Below are positions 8,355 through 17,377 of a DNA stretch of 47,143 bases, piece by piece. Below the pieces are notes generated by a model. That model was given only the letters and a program-made list of their open reading frames with translations. It searched no databases and was not told the origin of the DNA. The stretch is taken from contig ONBB01000028.1 of the NCBI GenBank assembly GCA_900315935.1, positions 1-47,143 of the forward strand, given 5' to 3'. This DNA is from an uncultured Bacteroidales bacterium. Its GTDB lineage: Bacteria > Bacteroidota > Bacteroidia > Bacteroidales > P3. The position numbers and the translations under genes were made by a program. How positions within the stretch are numbered: position 1 is the first letter of the stretch; each line of letters opens with the position of its first letter.

Positions 8355-10307
8355 ATGGATAAGAAATCGATTATCGGACTGGTACTGATTATGGGCATCT
8401 TCGTGGGCTACATGTTCTGGGTGGCCCCGTCGAAAGAGGAACTGGCCGAGCGGCAGCGTGTCTACGACAGCACGATGCAGGCCAACCTCGAGGCGCAGCG
8501 CGTGGCCGACAGCCTCGCCGCCGAGAAGATGCGCCTGGACAGCCTCGCCGCCGCCGGCGACAGCACCGGCAGCCTGCGCGCCGTGGCCGACATGGGCGCC
8601 TTCAACGCCGCCGCACAGGGCTCCGCAGCCACCCTCGCCTTCGCTAACGAACGCATGAGCCTCGAAATCAACACCCTCGGCGCTATGGTCAACCGCGTGG
8701 TGCTGGCCGACTACGTTACTTTCGACAAGCAGCCCCTCGAGCTGGTCTCGCCCGCCGACGACCACCTCAACCTCGTATTCTCCACCGAGGACAACCGCGT
8801 GGTCAACACCAAGGACCTCGTCTTCACCCCCTACCTCGACGGACAGCGGGTGGAAAGTGGCGAGTGGCGACTGGAAAACGAGGACTCGCTGCTGCTCAGC
8901 CTGCGCGCCGAGCTCGAAGGCGGCTACCTTGAATTCGCCTACACCCTGCACGGCAACAGCTACGAGGTGGGCTTCGACATCCGCTTCGTCGGCCTCGACC
9001 AAGTGGTGCGCAACACACCCTACATCGACCTCCAGTGGCGCAACCGCATGAACCGCCAGGAGAAAGTCTCCGACAGCGACCGCGGCAAAGGCAACCGCAA
9101 CAGCGACCGCGAGCGCTTCTACAGCAGCATCTACTACAAGCCGCCGAAAGACAAGGTGGACCACCTCTCCACCGGCCGCGACGACCAGGAGCAGGTGCGA
9201 ACCAACCTCGACTGGATAGCCTTCAAGCAGCAGTACTTCTGCGCCATCCTCACCGCCGAAGGCGGACAGCCTTTCGAGAACGCCGAGCTGGAAATCAGCA
9301 CCGACCAGCGCGACACCGCCCGCAACTACCTCACCGACATGCGCGCCACCATCGGCCTCCCCTACTCCGGCAACAACAACGAGACCCGCATGGGCTTCTA
9401 CTTCGGCCCCACCAAGTTCCGCGACCTCAAGGCCATGGACCGCGGCTTCGAGAAAATGCTGCCCCTCGGCTGGACCGTCTTCTCCAAAAGCGTCAGCCGC
9501 TGGCTCATTATCCCCATCTTCAACTTCCTGGAGAACTTCATGACCAACTACGGCCTCATCATCATCCTCTTCACCCTCCTCATCCGCTTCATCCTGCTGC
9601 CCCTGGTCTACAAGAGCTACAGCGGCAGCGCCATCATGCGCATCCTCAAGCCCGAGATGGAGGCCCTCAACAAGAAATACCCCCAGCCCGAACAGGCCAT
9701 GCAGAAGCAGCAGGCCATGATGGCCCTGCAGAAGAAGGCCGGATACAGCCCCATGGCAGGCTGCCTGCCCATGCTCATCCAGATGCCCTTCCTGACGGCC
9801 ATGTTCATGTTCTTCCCCATCGCCATCGAGCTCCGCCAGAAGCCCTTCCTCTGGTGCGACGACCTCTCCAACTTCGACTCCATCCTCGACTTCGGATTCA
9901 ACATTCCGCTCTACGGCGACCACATCTCGCTCTTCTGCCTGCTGATGTTCGGCATGCAGTTCTTCTACACCTGGTACACCATGCGCGGACAAAACATGAA
10001 CGCCGGTATGCCCGGCATGAAGGCCATGATGTACTTCATGCCCTTCATGATGCTCTTCATCTTCAACAGCCAGTCGGCCGGTCTGAACCTCTACTACTTC
10101 GTCTCGCTCACCTTCACCATGATTGTGATGATGCTTATCCGCCAGTTCACCAGCGAGCAGAAGGTACGCGCCCGCATGGCCGCCTACGACGCCAAGCAGG
10201 CCTCCGGCAAAGGCAAGCCTCAGAAGAAGAGCAAGTTCCAGCAGCGTCTCGAAGAGATGCAGAAGATGGCCGAGCAGATGCAGAAGGAACAGAACAAACG
10301 CAAATAA
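8355..10307 (+). CDS. yidC: Membrane protein insertase YidC
   Basis: 650 aa. Residue 1-20 form the N-terminal membrane helix (IIGLVLIMGIFVGYMFWVA); a large periplasmic beta domain runs to about residue 365; then the conserved five-helix insertase core begins at MTNYGLIIILFTLLIRFILLPL. The core contains the conserved Arg (LLIRF) of the hydrophilic groove and MAGCLPMLIQMPFLTAMF. A basic tail (KKSKFQQRLEEMQKM ... EQNKRK) would contact ribosomes. It inserts and folds inner-membrane proteins alone or with SecYEG. Length and two-domain layout are normal for the phylum. nhaD follows 38 bases downstream. Confidence 0.98.
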   Translation: MDKKSIIGLVLIMGIFVGYMFWVAPSKEELAERQRVYDSTMQANLEAQRVADSLAAEKMRLDSLAAAGDSTGSLRAVADMGAFNAAAQGSAATLAFANERMSLEINTLGAMVNRVVLADYVTFDKQPLELVSPADDHLNLVFSTEDNRVVNTKDLVFTPYLDGQRVESGEWRLENEDSLLLSLRAELEGGYLEFAYTLHGNSYEVGFDIRFVGLDQVVRNTPYIDLQWRNRMNRQEKVSDSDRGKGNRNSDRERFYSSIYYKPPKDKVDHLSTGRDDQEQVRTNLDWIAFKQQYFCAILTAEGGQPFENAELEISTDQRDTARNYLTDMRATIGLPYSGNNNETRMGFYFGPTKFRDLKAMDRGFEKMLPLGWTVFSKSVSRWLIIPIFNFLENFMTNYGLIIILFTLLIRFILLPLVYKSYSGSAIMRILKPEMEALNKKYPQPEQAMQKQQAMMALQKKAGYSPMAGCLPMLIQMPFLTAMFMFFPIAIELRQKPFLWCDDLSNFDSILDFGFNIPLYGDHISLFCLLMFGMQFFYTWYTMRGQNMNAGMPGMKAMMYFMPFMMLFIFNSQSAGLNLYYFVSLTFTMIVMMLIRQFTSEQKVRARMAAYDAKQASGKGKPQKKSKFQQRLEEMQKMAEQMQKEQNKRK

Positions 10308-10345
10308 CAAACCTAAAAAAAATAACAACTTAAAAAAACAACGTT

Positions 10346-11677
10346 ATGGTAGTAACCCTTGTTACCATATTCATTCTGGGTTATGCTTGCATAGCCCTCG
10401 AGCATCCGCTCAAAATCAACAAAACCGCCACTGCCCTGCTGCTGGGCGGACTGCTGTGGGCCATCTTCGCGCTCTCTCACGTCATGCCTGCGGAGGCCAT
10501 CAGCGAGCACCTCATCGAGAACCTCGGCGAGACGGCCGAGATTGTATTCTTCCTGCTCGGTGCCATGACCATCGTTACCTTGATTGAAGACTATCAAGGC
10601 TTCCGCGTCATCACCGACAAGATTACCACCACCGACAAGAAGAAGCTCCTCTGGACGCTCTCCATCCTCACCTTCTTCCTCTCGGCCCTGCTGGACAACA
10701 TGACCACCGCCATCGTCATGGTGGCCCTGCTGCGCAAACTGATTGCCGACCAGAAGGAGCGCTGGCTCTACGCCGGCATGGTCATCCTCGCCGCCAACGC
10801 CGGCGGCGCCTGGAGCCCCATCGGCGACGTAACCACCATCATGCTGTGGATTGGCGGACAGGTAACCACCGTCAACATCATCGTCAAGACCATTGTCGCC
10901 AGCTTCGTCTGCATGGTGGTGCCGGTAGTCATCCTGAACCTCACCCTCAAAGGCGAAATCGTGCGCCCGAAGGAGGACACCTCCGGCATCGAGGTGCCTG
11001 CCCACCTGCGCAAACTGGTGCTCATCATGGGTGTCTGCGCCCTCATCTTCGTCCCCATCTTCAAGACCATCACCCACCTGCCGCCCTACCTCGGCATGCT
11101 GATGGGTCTGGCTGTGCTGTGGGTTACCACAGAGATTATCAGCCGCAAATACGAGAAAGAAGGCCACAAGCTGCCCACCGCCGTCAGCACGCTGGAGCAT
11201 GTGGACACCCCCACCATCCTCTTCTTCCTCGGTATCCTGATGGCCGTCTCCTGCCTCAAGGTGGCCGGCATCCTGGGCAGCCTGGCCGGCGGCCTCAACG
11301 AGGCCTTCGGCACCACCGCCCCCGGCTTCTTCTTTATCGACCTTATCATCGGCGTCCTCTCGTCGGTGGTCGACAATGTGCCGCTCGTGGCCGCCGCTAT
11401 GGGCATGTATCCCATCACCGGCACGGACGTCATCTTCGAGGTCAACCACCCCTTCTGGGAGTTCCTGGCCTACTGCGCCGGTACCGGCGGAAGCCTCCTC
11501 ATCATCGGCTCTGCCGCCGGCGTGGCCGTGATGGGCATGGAGAAGATAGACTTCATCTGGTACGTCAAGAAAATCACCCTCCTCGCCTTCGCCGGCTACA
11601 TCGTCGGTGCCTTGGTGTTCGTCCTGATGGATGTAACGCTCTTCGAGCAGGTGGAGTGGCTGCGCAACCTAGTATAA
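10346..11677 (+). CDS. nhaD: Na+/H+ antiporter NhaD
   Basis: 443 aa polytopic membrane protein of the ion transporter superfamily. About 12 hydrophobic segments are visible. Motifs typical of NhaD: LSALLDNMTTAIVMVALLRKL near residue 113, AANAGGAWSPIGDVTTIMLW near 152, SSVVDNVPLVAAAMGM near 335 and GTGGSLLIIGSAAGVAVMGME near 378; the paired Asp-Asn motifs lie in the two inverted structural halves. It would exchange sodium for protons across the inner membrane. It follows yidC closely and may share its transcript. Confidence 0.95.
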   Translation: MVVTLVTIFILGYACIALEHPLKINKTATALLLGGLLWAIFALSHVMPAEAISEHLIENLGETAEIVFFLLGAMTIVTLIEDYQGFRVITDKITTTDKKKLLWTLSILTFFLSALLDNMTTAIVMVALLRKLIADQKERWLYAGMVILAANAGGAWSPIGDVTTIMLWIGGQVTTVNIIVKTIVASFVCMVVPVVILNLTLKGEIVRPKEDTSGIEVPAHLRKLVLIMGVCALIFVPIFKTITHLPPYLGMLMGLAVLWVTTEIISRKYEKEGHKLPTAVSTLEHVDTPTILFFLGILMAVSCLKVAGILGSLAGGLNEAFGTTAPGFFFIDLIIGVLSSVVDNVPLVAAAMGMYPITGTDVIFEVNHPFWEFLAYCAGTGGSLLIIGSAAGVAVMGMEKIDFIWYVKKITLLAFAGYIVGALVFVLMDVTLFEQVEWLRNLV

Positions 11678-11718
11678 CCTAGTATTACTAGATAAACTAG
11701 AATTTCTAGTACCCTCTC

Positions 11719-13020
11719 ATGAAACAACTCTGGCTCGACTTCAAGAGCCGCCCCCTCTGGCGGAAAGCGCTGAACATCGTTTCAGCGCTTTTCGCCATTG
11801 CTGGCATGGCTATTATCGGAGCCTGGGGCATCTACCAGCTGGGGCTCACCAACGACCGCGGAGCCGCCGACCAAAACCACCGCTCCTTCCTCACAGTGGC
11901 CGAGATGGAAAGCCTCCAGGGAGCCAAGCTCTCGCAGGAACGCATCGACGAGCAGTGGGCGCTGCAGTACGGCCGCCTGGCCGCCCTGGCACGCTATTAC
12001 CCCGAGAATGCCCGCCTCATGCTGGCTGCCGCACAACGCAGCGGCGACCCGCTGGTGGTGGACCGCATGTTGGCCGCCGCCCGCATCTATATGGACCAGA
12101 ATCCAGCCCTCGACAGCCTGGGCGACCGCATCGAAGCCATACTCGTAGCGGCACCGCAGCGGCAGCGCCGCAACGTCATCCCCTGGATGGACAACCCCGA
12201 GTGGACAGTGCTCAAGCAGGCCATCCTGCGCGACAGCGCACTCATCAACCGCGCCGCCGACCTCACCGGTGTCGAGGCACGCCTCATCGTGGGCTGCCTC
12301 ATCGGCGAGCAGGTGCGCCTCTTCCATACCGACCGCGAAGTGCTGAAGCAGTACCTCGGCCCGGTACGCACACTGGGCGTGCAGAGCCAGTTCTCCTACG
12401 GCGTCAACGGCATCAAGGAACGCACCGCCGTGGCCGTGGAGCAACACCTGACCGACCCCTCGTCGGAATACTACATGGGTCGCAACTTCGAGCACCTGCT
12501 GGATTACCCGGGCGGGGTGGACCAGACGCAGGAACGCTACCACCGCCTGGTGGACTACGGCAACCACCTCTATTCCTACCTCTACACCGGCTGCATCCTG
12601 CACCAGACGATGCTGCAGTGGCGGCGCGCCGGCTACGACATCAGCGACCGCCCCGACATCCTCTTCACCCTCTTCAACGTCGGCTTCCGCCAGTCGGTGC
12701 CCAAGCCCAACCCCGTGGCCGGCGGCAGCCGCATCACCATCGAGGGGCGCCAGTACACCTTCGGAGCCATCGGCTTCGACTTCTACTACAGCGGCGAGCT
12801 GGCCGAGGCATTCCCCTACCGCCGCCAGCGTTTCTCGCAGCCCGACCACCCATTGACGGCGACCGACATTGAGCATATCCAGCAGGGCATCACCGACTGC
12901 CGCCGCCCAGGCTACCACCACGAATACCGCCGCGACAGCACAGCCGCATCCAGCACTGGCTACACCCCCGAGCCGCCCGACCCCTTCGGCATCGACCACT
13001 CGCGCGTGAAACCGCAATAA
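11719..13020 (+). CDS. Membrane-anchored lysozyme-like protein, unassigned
   Basis: 433 aa. A single membrane helix at about 18-42 (ALNIVSALFAIAGMAIIGAWGIYQLG) is followed by a periplasmic helical domain. Residues about 170-250 (DLTGVEARLIVGCLIGEQVR ... LGVQSQFSYGVNGIKERTAVAVE) resemble the core of lysozyme-fold transglycosylases, with the Glu of IGEQVR in the position of a possible catalytic acid; this is inference from pattern, not a firm match. The C-terminus is Pro/Tyr/His-rich. The gene is 41 bases after nhaD, separated by a CTAG-rich stretch, and ends at a strong terminator. Confidence 0.5.
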   Translation: MKQLWLDFKSRPLWRKALNIVSALFAIAGMAIIGAWGIYQLGLTNDRGAADQNHRSFLTVAEMESLQGAKLSQERIDEQWALQYGRLAALARYYPENARLMLAAAQRSGDPLVVDRMLAAARIYMDQNPALDSLGDRIEAILVAAPQRQRRNVIPWMDNPEWTVLKQAILRDSALINRAADLTGVEARLIVGCLIGEQVRLFHTDREVLKQYLGPVRTLGVQSQFSYGVNGIKERTAVAVEQHLTDPSSEYYMGRNFEHLLDYPGGVDQTQERYHRLVDYGNHLYSYLYTGCILHQTMLQWRRAGYDISDRPDILFTLFNVGFRQSVPKPNPVAGGSRITIEGRQYTFGAIGFDFYYSGELAEAFPYRRQRFSQPDHPLTATDIEHIQQGITDCRRPGYHHEYRRDSTAASSTGYTPEPPDPFGIDHSRVKPQ

Positions 13021-13025
13021 AAAAG

Positions 13026-13055
13026 AAATCCGCCCCGAAGCACCGAGGCGGATTT
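13026..13055. terminator. Terminator hairpin between convergent genes
   Basis: AAATCCGCC (13026-13034) pairs with GGCGGATTT (13047-13055) around a 12-base loop. A runs lie before and T-rich sequence after the stem, so it could serve the plus-strand gene ending at 13020 and the minus-strand gene ending at 13081. Confidence 0.75.
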
Positions 13056-13080
13056 CCCGTTTAGAAAAGCACTTAAATCT

Positions 13081-13725
13081 TCATTCGGCATTGCCAATGG
13101 TGTCATCAAAAAGGCCATTGCCTTCGTCACACCCAGTGTCGAGGAGGTCTATAAGTTCCCACTCATCATCGCAACCTAACGAGGGGAAGCTAGAGCCTGC
13201 GTTCCTTAATACGTGCATCAGCTCCTGGTGGGTAAACAGGTCGGCGGTCTGCAAGGCAGGGTCGGACGAGATGAAGAGGCAGCGCGCTACCACAAGGGCG
13301 AGATACTTGACATCGAAGGCCACACCGTCGGAGGTTACCTTGGGGGCCGTGTACTTAACAGTGTGGGGCATGTGGCTGGCTGTCTTGACGCGCCAGGAAC
13401 CACCCTTGAGCGGGAGGAGCTGGAAGAAGGAGGTGTCGACGACGAAAACATCGGCGGGAAACTCGAAACTGTCGCCAACGATGCTGTCGGAGTCATAGTA
13501 CACTACAATGCCGCACAGGAGGCTGTCGAGCCAGCCGTAGTATACAATCTGTTGGCATTCGCGGTTCGCGATGAGGGCATAGTCGCAGCCCCTGGCTTTC
13601 ATCTCGGCGCGCACATGGTCGGGGGTAAGGCCATTGGCATAGGGTTCGAAGCCCTTCCCGCTGGGATAGCAGCCCACGGCCAGCAGGCTGGCGAGGGCAA
13701 GGAGTATGAATGTTGTGTGTTTCAT
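13081..13725 (-). CDS. Lipoprotein of unknown function
   Basis: 214 aa. MKHTTFILLALASLLAVGC is a lipoprotein signal (lipobox A-V-G-C). The remaining sequence is a mixed alpha/beta domain with several Tyr/Val strands (CQQIVYYGWLDSLLCGIVVYYDSD) and no recognised family. Its ATG overlaps the TGA of the GntR gene upstream in the operon (ATGA), implying coupled translation. This is the only gene in the window that ends in a stand-alone TGA stop not overlapping another start. Confidence 0.65.
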   Translation of the reverse strand: MKHTTFILLALASLLAVGCYPSGKGFEPYANGLTPDHVRAEMKARGCDYALIANRECQQIVYYGWLDSLLCGIVVYYDSDSIVGDSFEFPADVFVVDTSFFQLLPLKGGSWRVKTASHMPHTVKYTAPKVTSDGVAFDVKYLALVVARCLFISSDPALQTADLFTHQELMHVLRNAGSSFPSLGCDDEWELIDLLDTGCDEGNGLFDDTIGNAE

Positions 13726-14066
13726 TGTTGCAGGTGTTTGGTTAATTCTTCGATAGTGATGCCGAGGGCATTGATACGCTTACGGATGACGGGTAAATCA
13801 TCCTCGAGGAACTCCCTCCGCTGCTCGGCCAAGATGCGCTCGCGTGCATCGGCACCGACGAAGTAGCCCACGCCGCGGCGCTGGAAGATAATCTCGTTGG
13901 CCTGCAGGTGGTCGAAGGTGCGCACCACGGTGTTGGGGTTGACGCCCATGAGGGCGGCCACCTCACGCACCGAAGGCATGCGCTCCTCGACCTTCCCAGC
14001 CATAATCTGCTCCATCAGCCGGTCGGCTATCTGGAGGTATATCGGTTTCTGTTTCATGAAATCCAT
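13722..14066 (-). CDS. GntR-family regulator, YtrA subfamily
   Basis: 114 aa. Winged-helix DNA-binding domain only: MDFMKQKPIYLQIADRLMEQI, then RMPSVREVAALMGVNPNTVVRTFDHLQANEIIFQRRGVGYFV, the classical GntR helix-turn-helix and wing, followed by a short dimerisation helix (RREFLEDDLPVIRKRINALG). Length is typical of YtrA-type regulators, which repress ABC transporter operons. It lies in the same operon as the ABC genes 14081-16657, though near its 3' end rather than first, where such regulators usually sit. Confidence 0.9.
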   Translation of the reverse strand: MDFMKQKPIYLQIADRLMEQIMAGKVEERMPSVREVAALMGVNPNTVVRTFDHLQANEIIFQRRGVGYFVGADARERILAEQRREFLEDDLPVIRKRINALGITIEELTKHLQQ

Positions 14067-14080
14067 AGAGACGGGAGGGA

Positions 14081-14923
14081 TTAGTAAGCCATACGATTCA
14101 GTCTGCGCCAGCTAAGCCAGCCGAAGAGGATTATCTCCAGCACATCGAAGGCGATGACACCCATCAAAAAACAGCGGGCAACCCATTCCTCGTCGTAGCG
14201 CTCGAAGAGGGAGAGGATCCATTCCCCGAAGTCGGGCTGCGAGACGACGGCGATGCAGACCGGGATAAGGATGAGGGTGAAGACGAACTGGATGAGGTAG
14301 AGCCAGAGGAAGGTCTGGAGCACCTTGTGGCGCTTGAAGAGGGTGCTGGTGAAGAGGAAGAGCAGCACGCCGCCGATGTGCCCGAGGAGCATGCCGACGA
14401 ACCACCAGGTGCCGTAATAGCGCAGAATCTGGTCTTCCTGGCCGCCGCCGAGGTCGGCCAGCAGGGAGAAGTCGGTAGTGAAGGGGAAGCCGCCCCCCCC
14501 CTGCCATATCCAGCTCTGGTAGGACCCCCACGGGAGGGCGGTGAGCAGCATGTCGAGCGCCAGGCCGCCGAGGTAGACCGCCAGGGGAATCACCACGATG
14601 GAGAATATGAGCGCCGAGAGGAATTTCTCGAGCTTGGAGGCTGGCAGCATGGCAAAATGGACGCCCTCGTTGCGGAGGTTCCACGTGCGGTAGAGGCGCG
14701 ACGGCGCCATCAGGGCGGCGAACATGGCCAGGAATTCAATAATGGCCAGGCGCAGGTCGGCCGGGAATGCCATCGAGCTGCCTGCCACCACCAGTATGAG
14801 CAGCCACAGCGCCAGCGGCAGGGCCACGAGGATGAGCATGGTGGTGCCGAAAGAGGGCCAGAGGTTCTTGAGGTCCTTGTGGACCACCTTGCAGAAACGG
14901 TTCCAGTCAAATGTATTGTTCAT
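14081..14923 (-). CDS. ABC transporter permease-like membrane protein
   Basis: 280 aa with six hydrophobic segments (for example TMLILVALPLALWLLILVV and LIFSIVVIPLAVYLGGLAL). A conserved segment MLPASKLEKFLSALIFSIVV is shared with the neighbouring permease 14952-15686 (LLPASKAEKYWSMYLVSVVI), showing that the two are paralogues. It probably forms the membrane part of the exporter powered by the ATPase at 15827-16657. The substrate is not evident; YtrA-type systems commonly respond to envelope stress. Confidence 0.75.
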   Translation of the reverse strand: MNNTFDWNRFCKVVHKDLKNLWPSFGTTMLILVALPLALWLLILVVAGSSMAFPADLRLAIIEFLAMFAALMAPSRLYRTWNLRNEGVHFAMLPASKLEKFLSALIFSIVVIPLAVYLGGLALDMLLTALPWGSYQSWIWQGGGGFPFTTDFSLLADLGGGQEDQILRYYGTWWFVGMLLGHIGGVLLFLFTSTLFKRHKVLQTFLWLYLIQFVFTLILIPVCIAVVSQPDFGEWILSLFERYDEEWVARCFLMGVIAFDVLEIILFGWLSWRRLNRMAY

Positions 14924-14951
14924 TGTTGTAATCTATTGTTTTTGTTTACGA

Positions 14952-15686
14952 TTAATATGTCATTCTATCCAGCTTCCTGCGGCCCAGCCAGACGACCAGC
15001 GCCAGCATCGCCAGCTGAACGGCGAGGAATATGGCCATCCAGCGGACATTCCCATGAGCGACCTCATGCCAAATAACGAGCTGTCCGAGGCACCCCGCCG
15101 TCATCCAGACGAGCGCCCCTATCCATCCCAGCGCAACGACAACCTTGTTGCGGAAGGCGCTGATCCACAGTACACCTGCCATGCACAGCAGCATGGCTAC
15201 AGCCATATTGGCCAGCATCCAGGGGGTGAAGGGGTGTTTCAGGGGGCCGATTTGCCAGAAGAACTGTTGCCAGGGGCCGACGTGGAAGAGGGCGATGAGG
15301 GTGTCGAGCGCAAGGGCACTGGCAGCGAGGATGCCGGGCACTATCACCACCGACACCAGGTACATGCTCCAGTACTTCTCGGCCTTCGAGGCGGGCAGCA
15401 GGGCAAAGTAAATGCCCCTGCCCTTCTTGGGCTGCGGAGAGTAGAGCTGGCCAGGAAGCGTGAAACTCATCATAAAAGGGAAGCCCACGGCGAGCAGCAA
15501 GCGGTAGAGCGGCTCGCCATAGTTGGTGGACCCCATGCCCATCAAGAGCTGCATGAGCACCATGAGCACAGGGAAAAGCGGAGCACTCACCAACGAGCCA
15601 CCGACCGTGCTGTAGCGCGGGTCCAACATCTGCAGGTTGTGCCGGACCAGCTTTCCGAAGCGGCGTAGATTGAATGTTGATTGCAT
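14952..15686 (-). CDS. ABC transporter permease-like membrane protein
   Basis: 244 aa, about six membrane segments. It carries the FALLPASKAEKYWSMYLVSV motif shared with its paralogue 14081-14923. The N-terminus (NLRRFGKLVRHNLQMLDPRY) resembles that of its neighbour (DWNRFCKVVHKDLKNLWPSF), and the C-termini of both end in RRKLDRMTY or RRLNRMAY. The shared ends support recent duplication. Likely second permease of the same ABC exporter. Confidence 0.75.
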   Translation of the reverse strand: MQSTFNLRRFGKLVRHNLQMLDPRYSTVGGSLVSAPLFPVLMVLMQLLMGMGSTNYGEPLYRLLLAVGFPFMMSFTLPGQLYSPQPKKGRGIYFALLPASKAEKYWSMYLVSVVIVPGILAASALALDTLIALFHVGPWQQFFWQIGPLKHPFTPWMLANMAVAMLLCMAGVLWISAFRNKVVVALGWIGALVWMTAGCLGQLVIWHEVAHGNVRWMAIFLAVQLAMLALVVWLGRRKLDRMTY

Positions 15687-15716
15687 TGTTTTCGATTAAT
15701 ATTTAACGGCAGTATG

Positions 15717-15801
15717 GGCGGGGTTCTCTAGGGGAACGGTAGGGGATCTCTAGGGGAATACAAAGGCACTGGAAGGATATGGTAGGATATGGTAGGATAT
15801 G
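15717..15801. repeat. Dispersed CTAGGGGAATACAAAGGCACTGG repeat, copy B
   Basis: Same orientation as copy A. It contains GGTTCTCTAGGGGAACGG, ATACAAAGGCACTGGAAGGA and three TATGGTAGGA-like units. It separates the ABC ATPase gene from the permease genes. Confidence 0.7.
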
Positions 15802-15826
15802 AGTTTCCTTCTCCGCCGCCACATGG

Positions 15827-16657
15827 TTACATCTTAAACAACTCCTTGATAGTGTTTTTGTTACGCAACACAGCATTAAACAACGCCTCGATGTTGAGCT
15901 TGCTCTCCTCGCCGGAGGTGTTGGGCAGCACGTTGAGGTAGCCGCCGGGCTGCATCTCGCTGTAGAGGGCGTCGGGGCGCTGCTCGCCACCGTACTCGAA
16001 GAGGAGCTTCTCGGTGATGCGGTCGACCGGCGCGTTGAGCAGCACGGCGTTGTTGGAGAGGATGACTATCGGGTCGATGAGGTTCTCCACGTCGCGCACC
16101 TGGTGGGTGGAGATGATGATGGTCCGGCCTTCGCCGGCGCAGTTGCTGAGGATGGTGCGGAACTGTGCCTTGGAGGGGATGTCGAGGCCGTTGGTGGGCT
16201 CGTCGAGCAGGATGTAGTCGGTGCCGAGGCCGAGGGTGGCGGCGATGAGGCTCTTCTTCTGCTGGCCGAAGCTCATCTCGCGGAACTTGCGGTCGGGCTC
16301 CACCTCGAACTCCTGCATCAGGTGCAGGAAGGTGCCCTGCGAGAAGGTGGGGTAGAAAGGCGCCAGCTCGTCCACATAGCGCTGTGGGGTGGCCATGTCG
16401 GGCAGCAACACCTCGTCGGGAAGGAAGACGACGCGCTGGAGCATCGACGGCAGACGGTCGTGGCAGGTCTGCCCGTCGAGGATGCAGGTGCCCATGGTGG
16501 GGCGCTGCAGGCCGCAGATAAGTTTCAACAGGGTGGTCTTGCCCACGCCGTTCTCGCCCAGCAGGCCGTAGATGCTGCCCTCGGGGAAGGTGAGGTTGAT
16601 GCCGCTGAAGACGGGCGTCTTCTTGTAGCTGAATTCGAGGTTTTTGATTTCAATCAT
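15827..16657 (-). CDS. ABC transporter ATP-binding protein
   Basis: 276 aa. Walker A is GLLGENGVGKTTLLKLI near residue 35; the signature-like segment is FREMSFGQQKKSLIAATLGLG near 128; Walker B is YILLDEPTNGLDIPSKA near 153 and the switch His is in IIISTHQVRDVENLID. The last 70 residues are an extra C-terminal domain as in BcrA/YtrB-like ATPases. It hydrolyses ATP for the exporter formed with the two permeases at 14081-15686; a repeat element separates it from them. Confidence 0.95.
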   Translation of the reverse strand: MIEIKNLEFSYKKTPVFSGINLTFPEGSIYGLLGENGVGKTTLLKLICGLQRPTMGTCILDGQTCHDRLPSMLQRVVFLPDEVLLPDMATPQRYVDELAPFYPTFSQGTFLHLMQEFEVEPDRKFREMSFGQQKKSLIAATLGLGTDYILLDEPTNGLDIPSKAQFRTILSNCAGEGRTIIISTHQVRDVENLIDPIVILSNNAVLLNAPVDRITEKLLFEYGGEQRPDALYSEMQPGGYLNVLPNTSGEESKLNIEALFNAVLRNKNTIKELFKM

Positions 16658-16668
16658 AAGCGTATCGG

Positions 16669-16816
16669 CCTCACCCCCAGCCCCTCTCCTGCCAGGAGAG
16701 GGGAGTGGATACCCGGCCGCGGGGTTGTTTTATAGGTTAATCATCAAATTTCGTTTTTCTTTTTTTTTTACTCCATCCACTCCCCTCTCCTGGCAGGAGA
16801 GGGGTCGGGGGTGAGG
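16669..16816. repeat. Palindromic MITE/REP-like element, copy 1
   Basis: Outer arms CCTCACCCCCAGCCCCTCTC and its near-complement ending in TCGGGGGTGAGG flank a centre with AGTGGATACCCGGCCGCGGG, TTATAGGTTAATCATCAAAT and a T-rich tract. A second, longer copy lies at 17140-17374. No ORF inside. The element touches the stop codon of the YbjQ gene, so it may also end its transcript. Confidence 0.75.
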
Positions 16817-17128
16817 CTACTTGTACCTGATTGCGGTTCCGAAGGCCAGCACCTCGGCGGCCTGGGCCATGATGGCGCTGGTGGTGTAGCGCACGCCGAT
16901 GATGGCGTCGGCGCCGAGGCGGACGGCCTGGTCCACCATGCGCTGGGTGGCCTGGTTGCGCGCCTTCTCCATCATGCCGGTGTAGCTCTTCAGCTCGCCG
17001 CCCACGATGGACTTCAGCCCCTGGCCGAAGTCGCTGAACATGTTCTTGCTCTGGATGGTGCTTCCGGTAACCACTCCGAGCTCCTCATACCGTTGACCCT
17101 GAAGGGTCTCTACTGTTACTATTTTCAT
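16817..17128 (-). CDS. YbjQ/UPF0145 family protein
   Basis: 103 aa from the ATG at 17128 (an ATG two codons upstream is also possible). Family features: start MKIVTVETLQGQRYEELGVV, then TGSTIQSKNMFSDFGQGLK, and the conserved core GGELKSYTGMMEKARNQA and LGADAIIGVRYTTSAIM. These small cytosolic proteins form oligomeric rings; their biochemical role is unsettled. The gene is bracketed on both sides by copies of the palindromic element. Confidence 0.93.
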   Translation of the reverse strand: MKIVTVETLQGQRYEELGVVTGSTIQSKNMFSDFGQGLKSIVGGELKSYTGMMEKARNQATQRMVDQAVRLGADAIIGVRYTTSAIMAQAAEVLAFGTAIRYK

Positions 17129-17139
17129 AATCATTTCGG

Positions 17140-17374
17140 CCTCACCCCCAGCCCCTCTCCTGCTAGGAGAGGGGAGTGGATACCCGGCCGCGGGGTTGTT
17201 TTATAGGTTAATCATCAAATTTCGTTTTTCTTTTTTTTTACTCCATCCACCTAGGAGAGGGGAGTGGATACCCGGCCGCGGGGTTGTTTTATAGGTTAAT
17301 CATCAAATTTCGTTTTTCTTTTTTTTTACTCCATCCACTCCCCTCTCCTCCCAGGAGAGGGGTCGGGGGTGAGG
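17140..17374. repeat. Palindromic MITE/REP-like element, copy 2 with internal duplication
   Basis: Same outer arms as 16669-16816. The central unit (AGGAGAGGGGAGTGGATACC through the T-rich tract to ACTCCATCCAC) is present twice in tandem, about 88 bases apart, making this copy longer. The inner duplication breaks within CACCTAGGAGAGG, consistent with unequal recombination or nested insertion. Confidence 0.75.
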
Positions 17375-17377
17375 CCA

